Below are positions 8,661 through 15,666 of a stretch of 35,173 nucleotides of DNA, piece by piece. The notes beneath the pieces were generated by a model. It worked only from the letters and a program-made list of their open reading frames with translations, was not told the origin of the DNA and made no database searches. Position 1 is the stretch's first letter. Every line of letters starts with the position of its first letter. Made by a program: the position numbers and the translations under genes. Origin of the DNA: JANPLN01 sp041736155 (GTDB taxonomy: Bacteria; Bdellovibrionota; Bdellovibrionia; Bdellovibrionales; JAGQZY01); the NCBI GenBank assembly GCA_041736155.1, contig JBGSUL010000073.1:1-35173 (forward strand), given 5' to 3'.

Positions 8661-10082
8661 TTATTTGCAGTAATCGCGTCGTTGGTCATGTGGTAACGTT
8701 GCTTTAAACTCTTCGTTGTCATGAATATGCACCATCGACGAACCATCACGAGGCATCAAAGCTTTGACTTGTGGAATGTAAAGATCCCACGAAGGGAGAA
8801 TTGGGCTATCAAAGGGGTTCAGCGCTTTTAACTCCTCCGCAGCAACTACAAAATTTTCCCACTGACCTTCACCGAGCTCTAATGCAAACGCTAATTTTGT
8901 ATCCAAACCAAAATTGAGACCGACAAAGACAGTATAGATGTTAATAGGGTCGTAGTGGGATTTCGGTAAATTTTCAAGCAAGAGAGCCGATGCACAATTC
9001 ATATTCACATGTGCGATTCCTTCGACATTGATTTCTTTTTGAGGAGGAATTGTCACAATCATTTCGTCGTTCTCAACGCTGTTGATTCTCTCGGTTTCGT
9101 AGACACCTATATTGAGGGGAAAAATGTGATTGTCGCCCATTCTGATCCAGGCGGGATTCCCCGAGGCGTAAACAGGTCTGAATACAAAATGGTTATTGGC
9201 AAGACCGCTCACTTTGAGTCGCACAGGATAGTCATTAGGATTGCTCATCCGCAAATTTAGGACCTTGCGCGGAACTAAAAGTGGATCAGGTCCCCCCATC
9301 AAACGCAAGGAGCTTTCTACATGGAGAGGTTGCGGTGTAAACAAAAGATGAAATGCTTTCGAGAGAAAGACTTGATCGTTGCTTTTGGCATAAAAACGGC
9401 AAAGTTGACTGGAGCTAGACCATACACTTTGATCCACAGCAGATAAAGATACAAACTGCTCCCAGGTGAAAGGTTCTTGTTGTCCAGGAGCAGTTTTATA
9501 GAAATCTGAACACTGTAAATGATAAAGTTCCGCATTGGGCAAAGCTTCGATTTTCATATCTTCAAATTTGTAGAAGGGAGCATCTTCGGTAAAAAAGGGC
9601 ACATTGTTAAACTGAGGGGAGCTGAAGACTTTGACACTATTGAGCTGATAAATATTGGTGACAGTATTTTGTCCGGTTAAAGAAATTTCGAAATCACAAA
9701 TTAGCGGCTGTTCACTGATAAGGACGAGTGCTTCTTTGGAGATCATATTGATGACAGGAATCGAGGTGCGATTCGTGAGTCGGAAGTCATTGTGAAGCTC
9801 CCCTTTCACCACTTCCGAAGAGCATTTGGATTGCACTCGAATAATAAGTGGGTTTTTTGTAAAGTCGAGTGTTTGCAAAGAGCCGATAGTGAGCGAGTCG
9901 GCGATATCCAGTTTTTCCGCGTTTTCAAAGTCTTGTGATTGCCCTTGCGAATCTTTGATCGCCAATTGGTAGTGGTTGGTCAGCGGTTGATAAACCACCT
10001 TTTCGGTGTCTTTAGTGCAAGAAACAGTTCCTAAAACAAAGAAAAAACCCATAAGAATTCTATATTTTTGATTTAAAGCCAT
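8661..10082 (-). CDS. Putative lipoprotein, unknown function
   Basis: 473 residues. The ATG at 10082 has a strong GGAGG 6 nt upstream and starts a lipoprotein signal peptide: basic residues, a hydrophobic run, then LGTVSC with the lipidated Cys near residue 22. An open frame continues upstream to 10244, but it has no signal sequence at its front and the ribosome-binding site argues against it. The mature protein is probably beta-rich (several immunoglobulin-like segments such as VLNLRMSNPNDYPVRLKVSG), with about eight more cysteines including one near the C-terminus. I know no family for it. It is convergent with trmB, and its 5' region contains a hairpin (10146-10175). Confidence 0.75.
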   Translation of the reverse strand: MALNQKYRILMGFFFVLGTVSCTKDTEKVVYQPLTNHYQLAIKDSQGQSQDFENAEKLDIADSLTIGSLQTLDFTKNPLIIRVQSKCSSEVVKGELHNDFRLTNRTSIPVINMISKEALVLISEQPLICDFEISLTGQNTVTNIYQLNSVKVFSSPQFNNVPFFTEDAPFYKFEDMKIEALPNAELYHLQCSDFYKTAPGQQEPFTWEQFVSLSAVDQSVWSSSSQLCRFYAKSNDQVFLSKAFHLLFTPQPLHVESSLRLMGGPDPLLVPRKVLNLRMSNPNDYPVRLKVSGLANNHFVFRPVYASGNPAWIRMGDNHIFPLNIGVYETERINSVENDEMIVTIPPQKEINVEGIAHVNMNCASALLLENLPKSHYDPINIYTVFVGLNFGLDTKLAFALELGEGQWENFVVAAEELKALNPFDSPILPSWDLYIPQVKALMPRDGSSMVHIHDNEEFKATLPHDQRRDYCK

Positions 10083-10145
10083 AAAACCTCCATTTAAGAA
10101 GGTCTCTTCGCAAAAAGGAGGCCACTTCAACGCACAAGGGACACC

Positions 10146-10175
10146 ATCCGTATGATTTTTGTACGTGTGACGGAT
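10146..10175 (-). repeat. Hairpin in the lipoprotein gene leader
   Basis: ATCCGT (10146-10151) pairs with ACGGAT (10170-10175), with an inner CGTA/TACG that could extend it. A T run follows on the plus strand, so it could also terminate rightward transcription, but no rightward gene precedes it. On the minus strand it would sit in the 5' leader of the lipoprotein gene, about 60 nt before the start. Confidence 0.3.
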
Positions 10176-10238
10176 TTTTTCCGGAAGGACATGGTTTGTT
10201 TGGGAGAGAAAACTCGCACATCCGCTCACCGATACCAT

Positions 10239-10258
10239 CGTCATGGTCGCTCATGACG
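10239..10258. repeat. Inverted repeat, possible operator
   Basis: CGTCATG (10239-10245) and CATGACG (10252-10258) form a perfect 7-bp inverted repeat with 6 bp between. It sits in the middle of the divergent intergenic region and has the size of a dimeric repressor site. The DNA-binding protein encoded at 11205 is a candidate binder, by inference only. Confidence 0.3.
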
Positions 10259-10330
10259 ACCTTTTGGTTTTGTAAGTTTTGACTCACTCACGAAGTAGTT
10301 AGACAACGTGTGAATTCGGGGGAGGGAACA

Positions 10331-10384
10331 ATGAACGTATCGAAAACCACAACTGTCTGCGGTGAATTTTCTGGCCAAGGCTAG
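10331..10384 (+). CDS. Possible 17-residue peptide with strong ribosome-binding site
   Basis: An ATG at 10331 is preceded by GGGGGAGGG with ideal spacing, far stronger than most start sites in this window, and opens a frame for MNVSKTTTVCGEFSGQG before TAG. The peptide has no hydrophobic segment, so it is not a typical toxin or membrane peptide. It could be a leader peptide for the downstream secreted protein (start at 10515), a small protein, or chance. No homolog is known to me. Confidence 0.3.
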   Translation: MNVSKTTTVCGEFSGQG

Positions 10385-10451
10385 ACATCTGTAGCTTTGT
10401 CATAGTTTCTGGAATTAATTTTATCATTTTTACATGCTTATTCTGTAAGTG

Positions 10452-10479
10452 TGGCCAGAGAGTAGAAGGCACATATACT
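10452..10479 (+). promoter_or_regulatory. Candidate promoter for the secreted protein/regulator operon
   Basis: TGGCCA (10452-10457), a 16-nt spacer and TATACT (10474-10479) precede the ATG at 10515. The -10 box is one base from consensus; the -35 box matches at four positions. It would give a leader of about 30 nt with the GGTGGGGG ribosome-binding site. Confidence 0.4.
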
Positions 10480-10514
10480 TGTCCCAGTTAGACAAAATTC
10501 TTGGTGGGGGAATA

Positions 10515-11189
10515 ATGGAATGGTTTGCTAGAAAACTCGTAATCACAGTTTCACTGTTCTTTTGTGCATTTTTTATTATGCAGAGAAGCCGTGCGGGTGG
10601 CGAAACGAGCGGCGGAAGCATTTACTCAAGATTCCTCGAGATGAGTCCAGAACAGGCGTTGAGCTCAAACCTCTGGTTGGTCAAACCGCGAAATATTTTT
10701 GTTCCTTCCGTGAGCCAAGAAATTGCGCCCAAAAATCTCTGTTTACAAAATCATCAAATATTTGTGATCACCCCGCTGGAACACTGTGAGGCGTGGGTGG
10801 CCCGTTTGCGCACGCCTGAAGATGGGAAAGACTACCGTGTTTTTCGTTACAAAGATCAAGCGAGAAATTTGGCGTACACGAGAAATGGTGCCAATGAGTT
10901 CTATTGCGGGCGAAGAGTTTTTGAAGCTTCACAAATGCCCGTACGTGAAAATATTGAGGACTGTGTTTCTTGGAGCGTGAAGATCAATACGGAAACAAAA
11001 TTATTTGCAAATTACAAAGACGCTGAACGCTTTCATTATGAAAGCAAAGGTAAGGCGTGGTCGCCGGTTTGCGAACAGTGGGGCCAACGCATCCAACAGG
11101 TCCCGACCACTTACAAAGTTGATTTTCGAAAAGACAATCAGACATTGGGAACTTATGAATATTCTGTTCAAAATTGTGAGAATCTTTAA
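10515..11189 (+). CDS. Secreted six-cysteine repeat protein (copy A)
   Basis: 224 residues. The ATG at 10515 is chosen because GGTGGGGG precedes it and a signal peptide follows (hydrophobic residues about 8-21). The mature part has three modules with cysteine pairs spaced C-x14-C-x2-W, C-x18-C-x2-W and C-x34-C. Before the second and third modules sits a motif of the type F-x5-7-A-x3-Y (FRYKDQARNLAY, FANYKDAERFHY). The protein at 12128-12745 has exactly the same three spacings and a matching end (PTTYKVDF here, PTTYTVEF there; YSVQNC here, YNMSTC there), so the two are paralogs. Six paired cysteines behind a signal peptide suggest three disulfides. I know no named family. The regulator gene starts 15 bp downstream, so they are probably one operon. 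Confidence 0.8.
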   Translation: MEWFARKLVITVSLFFCAFFIMQRSRAGGETSGGSIYSRFLEMSPEQALSSNLWLVKPRNIFVPSVSQEIAPKNLCLQNHQIFVITPLEHCEAWVARLRTPEDGKDYRVFRYKDQARNLAYTRNGANEFYCGRRVFEASQMPVRENIEDCVSWSVKINTETKLFANYKDAERFHYESKGKAWSPVCEQWGQRIQQVPTTYKVDFRKDNQTLGTYEYSVQNCENL

Positions 11190-11204
11190 GGAATTTTAAA
11201 GGGG

Positions 11205-12074
11205 ATGACCAGCGTGAATTTGCAGGACGTGTTCGAAGAACCGCATAAGAATGATCTCGGAAAGTTCCGCGATGTCTTTTTGCATCTTCAACAAATCTTA
11301 ACAGATTATTTAAAAAAACATCCACATATCACCACGGCGGGGATGAGCAAACGCTGCGCTATCAGTGAACCCACTTTACGTCGTATACGCAGCGGACAAG
11401 TGAAGACCCTACCTTCCGTTACTACGATCGTAGAGCTTCTTGTTTATATCAGCAAAGAGGATTCGGCACAAAAACTCTTGGCGACCTATCCTGGGCCTCT
11501 GGCAGAGTATTTAAAAGATAAGCTCGTGCAATTTGAGTTTCGCAACGAAATTAAGTACTCAGAACCTTTGTCGCGAGCCCTTAAGGACCCGATCAAATAT
11601 TTGATCTATAAATTAGCGGCCATGCCAAAAGGTGTGGCACCACAAAGAATTACCGAGTTGTTTGGCAATTACGGAGAAACGCAGGTTAAGAACCTTCTCG
11701 AAGAAGATTTGTTATTCATCGAAAAAGGGCGACTCCACGGAAAAATTAAAAACTACGCACTATCCAATGACGATTTTATTGAGCATTTTAAATCTACCGC
11801 CAATTTTATCAAGCCTCACAAGCATGCGATGGCAGCCAAACAATATTCTCCCATTTTTTCAAATTACTCGAACGGTTTGAGCAAAAAAGCGTACAGCGAG
11901 ATTTTAAAAATTCAGCGAGCTGCTAACAAAAAAATAATCGCCATTTTAAATGATAAAAACGCCGAAGGCGCGATTCCCACATTTATTTTGAATGCTGTGG
12001 ATACACTCGATAAGTACTGTGCTGATGAGTATCCGACAAGCGGGGATCGCGAGAAGGATCACGAGAACCAATAA
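11205..12074 (+). CDS. Cro/C1-type helix-turn-helix regulator with large C-terminal domain
   Basis: 289 residues from the ATG at 11205. A GTG at 11214 is an alternative, and its distance from the AAGGGG site (9 nt) is better. Residues about 40-80 form a helix-turn-helix of the XRE type (GMSKRCAISEPTLRRIRSG, then SVTTIVELLVYI). The remaining 200 residues look alpha-helical and basic, with segments resembling a second winged-helix (PQRITELFGNYGETQVKNLLEEDLLF). This architecture reminds me of regulators common in Bdellovibrio, but I cannot name the family. It is co-directional with copy A of the secreted protein (15-bp gap) and convergent with copy B, so control of one or both is a reasonable inference. 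Confidence 0.75.
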   Translation: MTSVNLQDVFEEPHKNDLGKFRDVFLHLQQILTDYLKKHPHITTAGMSKRCAISEPTLRRIRSGQVKTLPSVTTIVELLVYISKEDSAQKLLATYPGPLAEYLKDKLVQFEFRNEIKYSEPLSRALKDPIKYLIYKLAAMPKGVAPQRITELFGNYGETQVKNLLEEDLLFIEKGRLHGKIKNYALSNDDFIEHFKSTANFIKPHKHAMAAKQYSPIFSNYSNGLSKKAYSEILKIQRAANKKIIAILNDKNAEGAIPTFILNAVDTLDKYCADEYPTSGDREKDHENQ

Positions 12075-12075
12075 A

Positions 12076-12101
12076 AAAGGCAGAGATTTCTCCCTGCCTT
12101 T
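12076..12101 (-). terminator. Intrinsic terminator of secreted protein copy B
   Basis: Perfect 8-bp stem AAAGGCAG/CTGCCTTT (12076-12083 and 12094-12101) with a 10-nt loop. On the minus strand it is followed by a run of six T, making a textbook terminator 26 nt after the stop at 12128. It overlaps the end of the convergent regulator gene and may serve it weakly too. Confidence 0.75.
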
Positions 12102-12127
12102 GGAACTCACTATCTAAAAGATAATGA

Positions 12128-12745
12128 TTATTTACAAGTGCTCATGTTGTAAGAGTGTTTACCAAGTGATTCATCGTCTAAAAAGAACTCAACTGTGTAT
12201 GTTGTTGGAATCGTTTTAGCGACAAGAACGGAATCCATGCAAGTCGCAGTTGCATTGGAAGCAGCATCGTCTGAGTTATCAGCGAAATTTTTCGCAAGAC
12301 CAAGACTCTTAAAGGTTTTTACACCACCAGCGTTTTTAGTCTGTACGCCCCAAAGAACGCACTCTTCTTGGCTGTAACCAATCGTCGAAGAAAGAATTTT
12401 GCTCGTTGTAGCTGAACACTGAACGTTATTTCCATAAGCATCTGCATCAGTCTTAAAATTAAATTTTTTGGTTTGGCCATCTTTAGTGGAAGACCATTGA
12501 ACACACGTTGTAACTGGAGCTGTTGTTTTTACAATTTTTCCATCAGTACAAAGACCATATGCAGGATTCGACCATGTGCTTGAACCAGGCATATGGATTG
12601 TTTGAATATGTTTTTCGTATTTAGCTGAAGCCATAGCTTGAGCAGCAGTAAGTCTGTTGAAATCCTGTTGGTTTTCAAATTTTGTGTTCTTTGCTTGAGC
12701 TACAGCTGCAAGGCCGATGATTGTTGCGATTAATAAAGACTTCAT
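12128..12745 (-). CDS. Secreted six-cysteine repeat protein (copy B)
   Basis: 205 residues. The ATG at 12745 has GGGAG 8 nt upstream and begins a clean signal peptide ending AVAQA-K near residue 18. Cysteine pairs follow at spacings C-x14-C-x2-W, C-x18-C-x2-W and C-x34-C, identical to copy A at 10515-11189. The intervening F...A...[YF] motif is also present (FNFKTDADAY, FKSLGLAKNFA). Overall identity outside the cysteines looks low, so the duplication is old or the proteins evolve fast. The mature protein is rich in Thr, Ser and Asn. It has its own terminator at 12076-12101 and is convergent with the regulator gene. Confidence 0.8.
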   Translation of the reverse strand: MKSLLIATIIGLAAVAQAKNTKFENQQDFNRLTAAQAMASAKYEKHIQTIHMPGSSTWSNPAYGLCTDGKIVKTTAPVTTCVQWSSTKDGQTKKFNFKTDADAYGNNVQCSATTSKILSSTIGYSQEECVLWGVQTKNAGGVKTFKSLGLAKNFADNSDDAASNATATCMDSVLVAKTIPTTYTVEFFLDDESLGKHSYNMSTCK

Positions 12746-13020
12746 ATGATTCTCCCTTTGTTTAGACATGTGCATCTCTGCCATGTTTGTTTTCTGAACA
12801 TCAACCTAAGGAATAATCTTCGTTAAGGCTAAAAAAAATACAGGATGACGATGAGAAAGGTCGTCGCTCTCTAGGAGTGACGTTGTCAAAAAAAAGTGAG
12901 CCTAAAGTCTTTCGCCACAAGGGGAATCTACGGAAAGGGTATAACAAATCAGCGCGAATCAGCGTCGTCACCAGTGCCCAAAATGCGGGCGTGGTATTGC
13001 TCTGTGGTAAAAATTACATG

Positions 13021-13305
13021 CTACCAATAGGTAGTTCTGAGGGTCACATCTCCCAGAGCACTGCACTGGCAGCTGATTCGTTGTTCGGGAGAGAGCTGGT
13101 ATTTTGCTATTAACTTTTCTTCCAAAACTGTGGGCTTCGACAGTGTCGTCATGTCGTTCACCACGGTGACACGACACTTACCGCAAATACCATCGCCTAA
13201 ACACGAAGAGGCAACGGGAATGTCGTGACGGCGAAGGATCTGAAAGAGTGTTTCTTCGGGGGCGCCTTCGAGGGTTTTGTTCAGTTGAGGAAGTTCGACT
13301 TTCAT
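13021..13305 (-). CDS. 2Fe-2S ferredoxin-type protein
   Basis: 94 residues, the size of a plant/adrenodoxin-type 2Fe-2S domain. The cluster ligands are visible as C-x5-C-x2-C in SSCLGDGICGKCRV (residues about 34-44) and a fourth Cys in RISCQC near residue 80. Such proteins carry single electrons between a reductase and an oxygenase or cluster-assembly partner in the cytoplasm. No reductase is next to it. The ATG at 13305 has no Shine-Dalgarno; a TATACT box ends 6 nt upstream, which fits a leaderless message. It is divergent from an SDR gene whose start is only 17 bp away. Confidence 0.88.
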   Translation of the reverse strand: MKVELPQLNKTLEGAPEETLFQILRRHDIPVASSCLGDGICGKCRVTVVNDMTTLSKPTVLEEKLIAKYQLSPEQRISCQCSALGDVTLRTTYW

Positions 13306-13311
13306 GAGATC

Positions 13312-13317
13312 AGTATA
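13312..13317 (-). promoter_or_regulatory. -10 box between divergent ferredoxin and SDR starts
   Basis: TATACT on the minus strand ends 6 nt before the ferredoxin ATG. The same bases read TATAAA on the plus strand at 13314-13319, just ahead of the SDR start, so the element is nearly symmetric and could fire both ways. No clear -35 box is seen for either direction. Confidence 0.3.
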
Positions 13318-13322
13318 AAGCT

Positions 13323-13961
13323 GTGGAAAAAGAAAAGGTAATTATTCTTGGTGGTCGAAGAGGTTTAGGACGTCAGGTGCTGGAGCAATGGCAACAGCAA
13401 CATCCAACGTCCGAGATCTATGCCAGTTCCCGCAAACCTTTTGAACACCGCGGAGTTCACACTTTTATTTGCGATTTTAGTAACGCCAGTGGCGTGAGTA
13501 CGGCTTTGCAAAAGATCATCGAAGTGCAACCGCAACGGATTTTTTACATCTCCGGCGGCGGGCCTTACGGAAAGTTTGCCGAAAAAGAATGGAAAGACCA
13601 TCAGTGGGCGCTCCAGGTGAGTTTTCTATCTCCGGCTCAATTGATTCATGAATGCTTACAAAAATCCCAAATTAGCCAGTTTGTTTGTGTGGGTTCGTCC
13701 ATTGCCGAAGCTCGTCCGGATACCTTCGCCGCGAGCTATGCCGCAGCAAAACACGCACTGAAAGGTCTGATCTCTTCGCTTCAAGGGGAAATAACGGTAG
13801 ATCTCCGTCTTTTTAGCCCAGGCTACATGCAAACCGAGATGTTACCCCCTTCCGTCCAAGATCGTTTACGCGATCAAAAAATCCAATCGCCCAATATTGT
13901 GGCAAAAAAGTTCATAGACTGGGCCCAAAACCCATCCGCCCCTTGGCACCACTCCCTCTAA
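13323..13961 (+). CDS. Short-chain dehydrogenase/reductase
   Basis: 212 residues from a GTG start at 13323. The protein has the Rossmann cofactor motif VIILGGRRGLGRQ at the N-terminus (variant of TGxxxGxG), a basic residue position after strand 2 (SSRKPF) that suggests NADP(H), ISGGGPYG in place of NNAG, the serine of VGSSIAE, and the catalytic Y-x3-K as SYAAAKHALKG. It is a little short for the classical SDR family (about 250). The substrate is unknown. No ribosome-binding site is apparent, and the start lies 17 bp from the divergent ferredoxin start. The large inverted repeat at 13964-14116 begins right after its stop. Confidence 0.85.
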   Translation: MEKEKVIILGGRRGLGRQVLEQWQQQHPTSEIYASSRKPFEHRGVHTFICDFSNASGVSTALQKIIEVQPQRIFYISGGGPYGKFAEKEWKDHQWALQVSFLSPAQLIHECLQKSQISQFVCVGSSIAEARPDTFAASYAAAKHALKGLISSLQGEITVDLRLFSPGYMQTEMLPPSVQDRLRDQKIQSPNIVAKKFIDWAQNPSAPWHHSL

Positions 13962-13963
13962 GT

Positions 13964-14116
13964 AGAAACGTCAGGTTGGAATTAAAGGTCATTTTTTCTG
14001 AAGCTCTTTTTTAGGACGCGTCCCATCCATGGGACTCAAGCGCTTTCTCTTCCTGAACGCGAGGTCCTAAAAAAGAGCTTCAGAAAAAATGACCTTTAAT
14101 TCCAACCTGACTTTCT
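13964..14116. repeat. Large inverted repeat with 48-bp perfect arms
   Basis: The arms at 13970-14017 and 14064-14111 are exact reverse complements over all 48 bases (GTCAGGTTGG... to ...CCAACCTGAC). The stem extends outward past a single bulged C (13969) by AGAAA/TTTCT (13964-13968 and 14112-14116). The 46-nt loop contains a smaller perfect hairpin, GTCCCAT-CC-ATGGGAC (14020-14035). It starts 3 bp after the SDR stop and ends 39 bp before trxB. No coding frame and no clear target duplication are seen. It could be a non-autonomous mobile element (MITE-like), a long dsRNA processing site or a very strong transcription barrier. The structure is certain; the role is not. Confidence 0.97.
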
Positions 14117-14155
14117 CCAAATAGTTATGATATTCAAAGCAGATTCGAGGTGAAG

Positions 14156-15085
14156 ATGAGTCAGGTTGAAAACGTTATTATTATTGGTTCTGGTCCAGCG
14201 GGATTGACGGCGGCGATCTATGCATCGCGTGCGCTTTTAAAACCTTTTATGATTGAGGGTGAAGAAGTGGGCGGGCAGCTGATGACGACCACTGAAGTGG
14301 AAAACTTTCCGGGATTTGCTCATGGGATTATGGGGCCTGAGTTGATGTCGGTGATGAAACAGCAAGCTGAACGTTTTGGGACTCGTTTTCTTTCTCGCAA
14401 TGTAACTAAAGTTGATTTGAAAGCCCGTCCTTTTAAAGTATGGGTCGGCGAACAACTTTTCGAATCGAAAGCTTTGATTATTTCTACCGGCGCCAGCGCC
14501 AAATACCTTGGTTTAGAATCCGAACGTAAATTTTTAGGACGTGGTGTTTCTGCCTGTGCGACTTGTGATGGTGCCTTTTTTCGCAATCAAGAAGTGATTA
14601 TTGTCGGTGGTGGAGATACGGCCATGGAAGAGGCGACGTTCCTTACGCGTTTTGCCAGCAAGGTGTATGTCGTGCATCGTCGCGACTCATTCCGTGCTTC
14701 TAAGATTATGGCCGACAAGGTTCTCGCTAACCCAAAAATTGAAGTGTTGTGGAACTCGGGTTTAGAAGAAGTTCTTGGCGACAAAGTTGTGGAGAGCGTG
14801 AAGATTCGTGATTTTGTTAAGAACGAAGTTTACGAGAAAAAGATTCAAGGTGTCTTTATCGCCATTGGGCACAAACCCAATACGGATTTATTCAAAGGCC
14901 AATTGACCACCAATGATGTGGGATATTTACGCACAGAGCCTGGCAAAACCTCTACTTCGGTCGAGGGTGTTTTTGCTGCTGGGGATGTGGCCGACGATAT
15001 GTATCGCCAAGCAATCACTGCGGCGGGTACTGGTTGCATGGCTGCTATGGATTGCGAACGATGGCTTGAACACCAAGGTCACTAG
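14156..15085 (+). CDS. trxB: Thioredoxin reductase
   Basis: 309 residues, standard for low-molecular-weight bacterial TrxB, a cytoplasmic FAD enzyme that passes electrons from NADPH to thioredoxin. Motifs occur in the usual order: FAD-binding GSGPAG (11-16), ENFPGF, STGA, redox-active CATC (134-137), NADPH-binding GGGDTA (151-156), HRR (174-176) and the FAD motif GVFAAGDVAD (near 271-280). The ATG at 14156 is chosen over an upstream in-frame GTG at 14150 because GAGG ends right before it with good spacing. A response-regulator gene follows 15 bp later on the same strand. Thioredoxin itself is not in the window. Confidence 0.97.
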   Translation: MSQVENVIIIGSGPAGLTAAIYASRALLKPFMIEGEEVGGQLMTTTEVENFPGFAHGIMGPELMSVMKQQAERFGTRFLSRNVTKVDLKARPFKVWVGEQLFESKALIISTGASAKYLGLESERKFLGRGVSACATCDGAFFRNQEVIIVGGGDTAMEEATFLTRFASKVYVVHRRDSFRASKIMADKVLANPKIEVLWNSGLEEVLGDKVVESVKIRDFVKNEVYEKKIQGVFIAIGHKPNTDLFKGQLTTNDVGYLRTEPGKTSTSVEGVFAAGDVADDMYRQAITAAGTGCMAAMDCERWLEHQGH

Positions 15086-15100
15086 GGATATCCTAGTCGG

Positions 15101-15598
15101 GTGAAAAAGAAGTCCATCGACACCAAAATTTTAGTGGATAAAATCGAAAAACTCACAAAAGAGAGACTGACGGGCGAGAGTGTTGTCAGTCTGGATGAAT
15201 TTCGAAAGCTAAAGAATAAAAAAGAAAATAAATGTATTTTGATCATCGAAGATGACGAAACCATGCGCAACGCCATGAAACGTCTCTTTGAAGGTGAAGG
15301 GTACAATGTCAAGACCGCCGCCGATGGCACTCAATTGTCGTTGGTGCTCGATGATTCACCGATTGATTTGATTATTATGGATATCGGGCTGCCGTGGATC
15401 AACGGTTTTGAACTCGCCAAACTCTTAAAAGAACACGACGATCTCAAGAGCATCCCGCTGATTTTTGTTTCGGGAAAAACCAGTGAGCTCGATATCAAAA
15501 GAGGTTTCGATGTGGGCGCCGATGACTACATCAAAAAGCCCTTCGACGTAGAGCACATCAAAAAAACCGTCTCCCAACTCTTAAATATTAAAAACTAG
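15101..15598 (+). CDS. Single-domain response regulator with N-terminal extension
   Basis: 165 residues from a GTG start. Residues 1-42 are a lysine-rich, probably helical extension; residues 43-163 are a complete receiver domain. The acidic pocket E50-D51-D52, phospho-acceptor D94 in IIMDIGLP, the switch Ser124 in FVSGKTSE and K146-P147 are all visible. There is no output domain, so it probably acts through protein contacts (CheY/Spo0F style). The extension reads like a short docking or dimerisation helix. The gene lies 15 bp after trxB and is probably co-transcribed. No histidine kinase is nearby, so its partner is elsewhere. Confidence 0.9.
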   Translation: MKKKSIDTKILVDKIEKLTKERLTGESVVSLDEFRKLKNKKENKCILIIEDDETMRNAMKRLFEGEGYNVKTAADGTQLSLVLDDSPIDLIIMDIGLPWINGFELAKLLKEHDDLKSIPLIFVSGKTSELDIKRGFDVGADDYIKKPFDVEHIKKTVSQLLNIKN

Positions 15599-15647
15599 AT
15601 TACTCAAGAATAAATGGCTCATCCAGCTAAGGCAAAACGCGGAATGA

Positions 15648-15664
15648 AAAAAGCGTACCTTTTT
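15648..15664. terminator. Weak bidirectional terminator between convergent genes
   Basis: AAAAAG (15648-15653) and CTTTTT (15659-15664) form a 6-bp A/T-rich stem with a 5-nt loop in the 68-bp gap between the convergent response-regulator and polysaccharide-deacetylase genes. The stem is weak, so the call is tentative. Confidence 0.3.
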
Positions 15665-15666
15665 GT

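Larger units (their letters stand above)
10083..10514. other. 432-bp divergent intergenic region with hairpins and a tiny ORF
   Basis: The gap between the lipoprotein gene (minus) and the first six-cysteine secreted protein (plus) holds a hairpin at 10146-10175, an inverted repeat at 10239-10258, a tiny ORF with a strong ribosome-binding site at 10331-10384, and a candidate promoter at 10452-10479. No long protein-coding frame in it is convincing. Confidence 0.6.

Noticed and set aside
10083..10244. Upstream extension of the lipoprotein frame
   Set aside because: The strong GGAGG and lipoprotein signal peptide fix the start at 10082; the extension would bury the signal peptide inside the chain.
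12877..13113. Plus-strand open frame of 78 codons with AGGAG near a TTG at 12883
   Set aside because: It overlaps the 3' end of the convincing ferredoxin gene by 93 bp, has only GTG/TTG starts, and shows no family features. It could be a real small protein, but the evidence is too weak to list.
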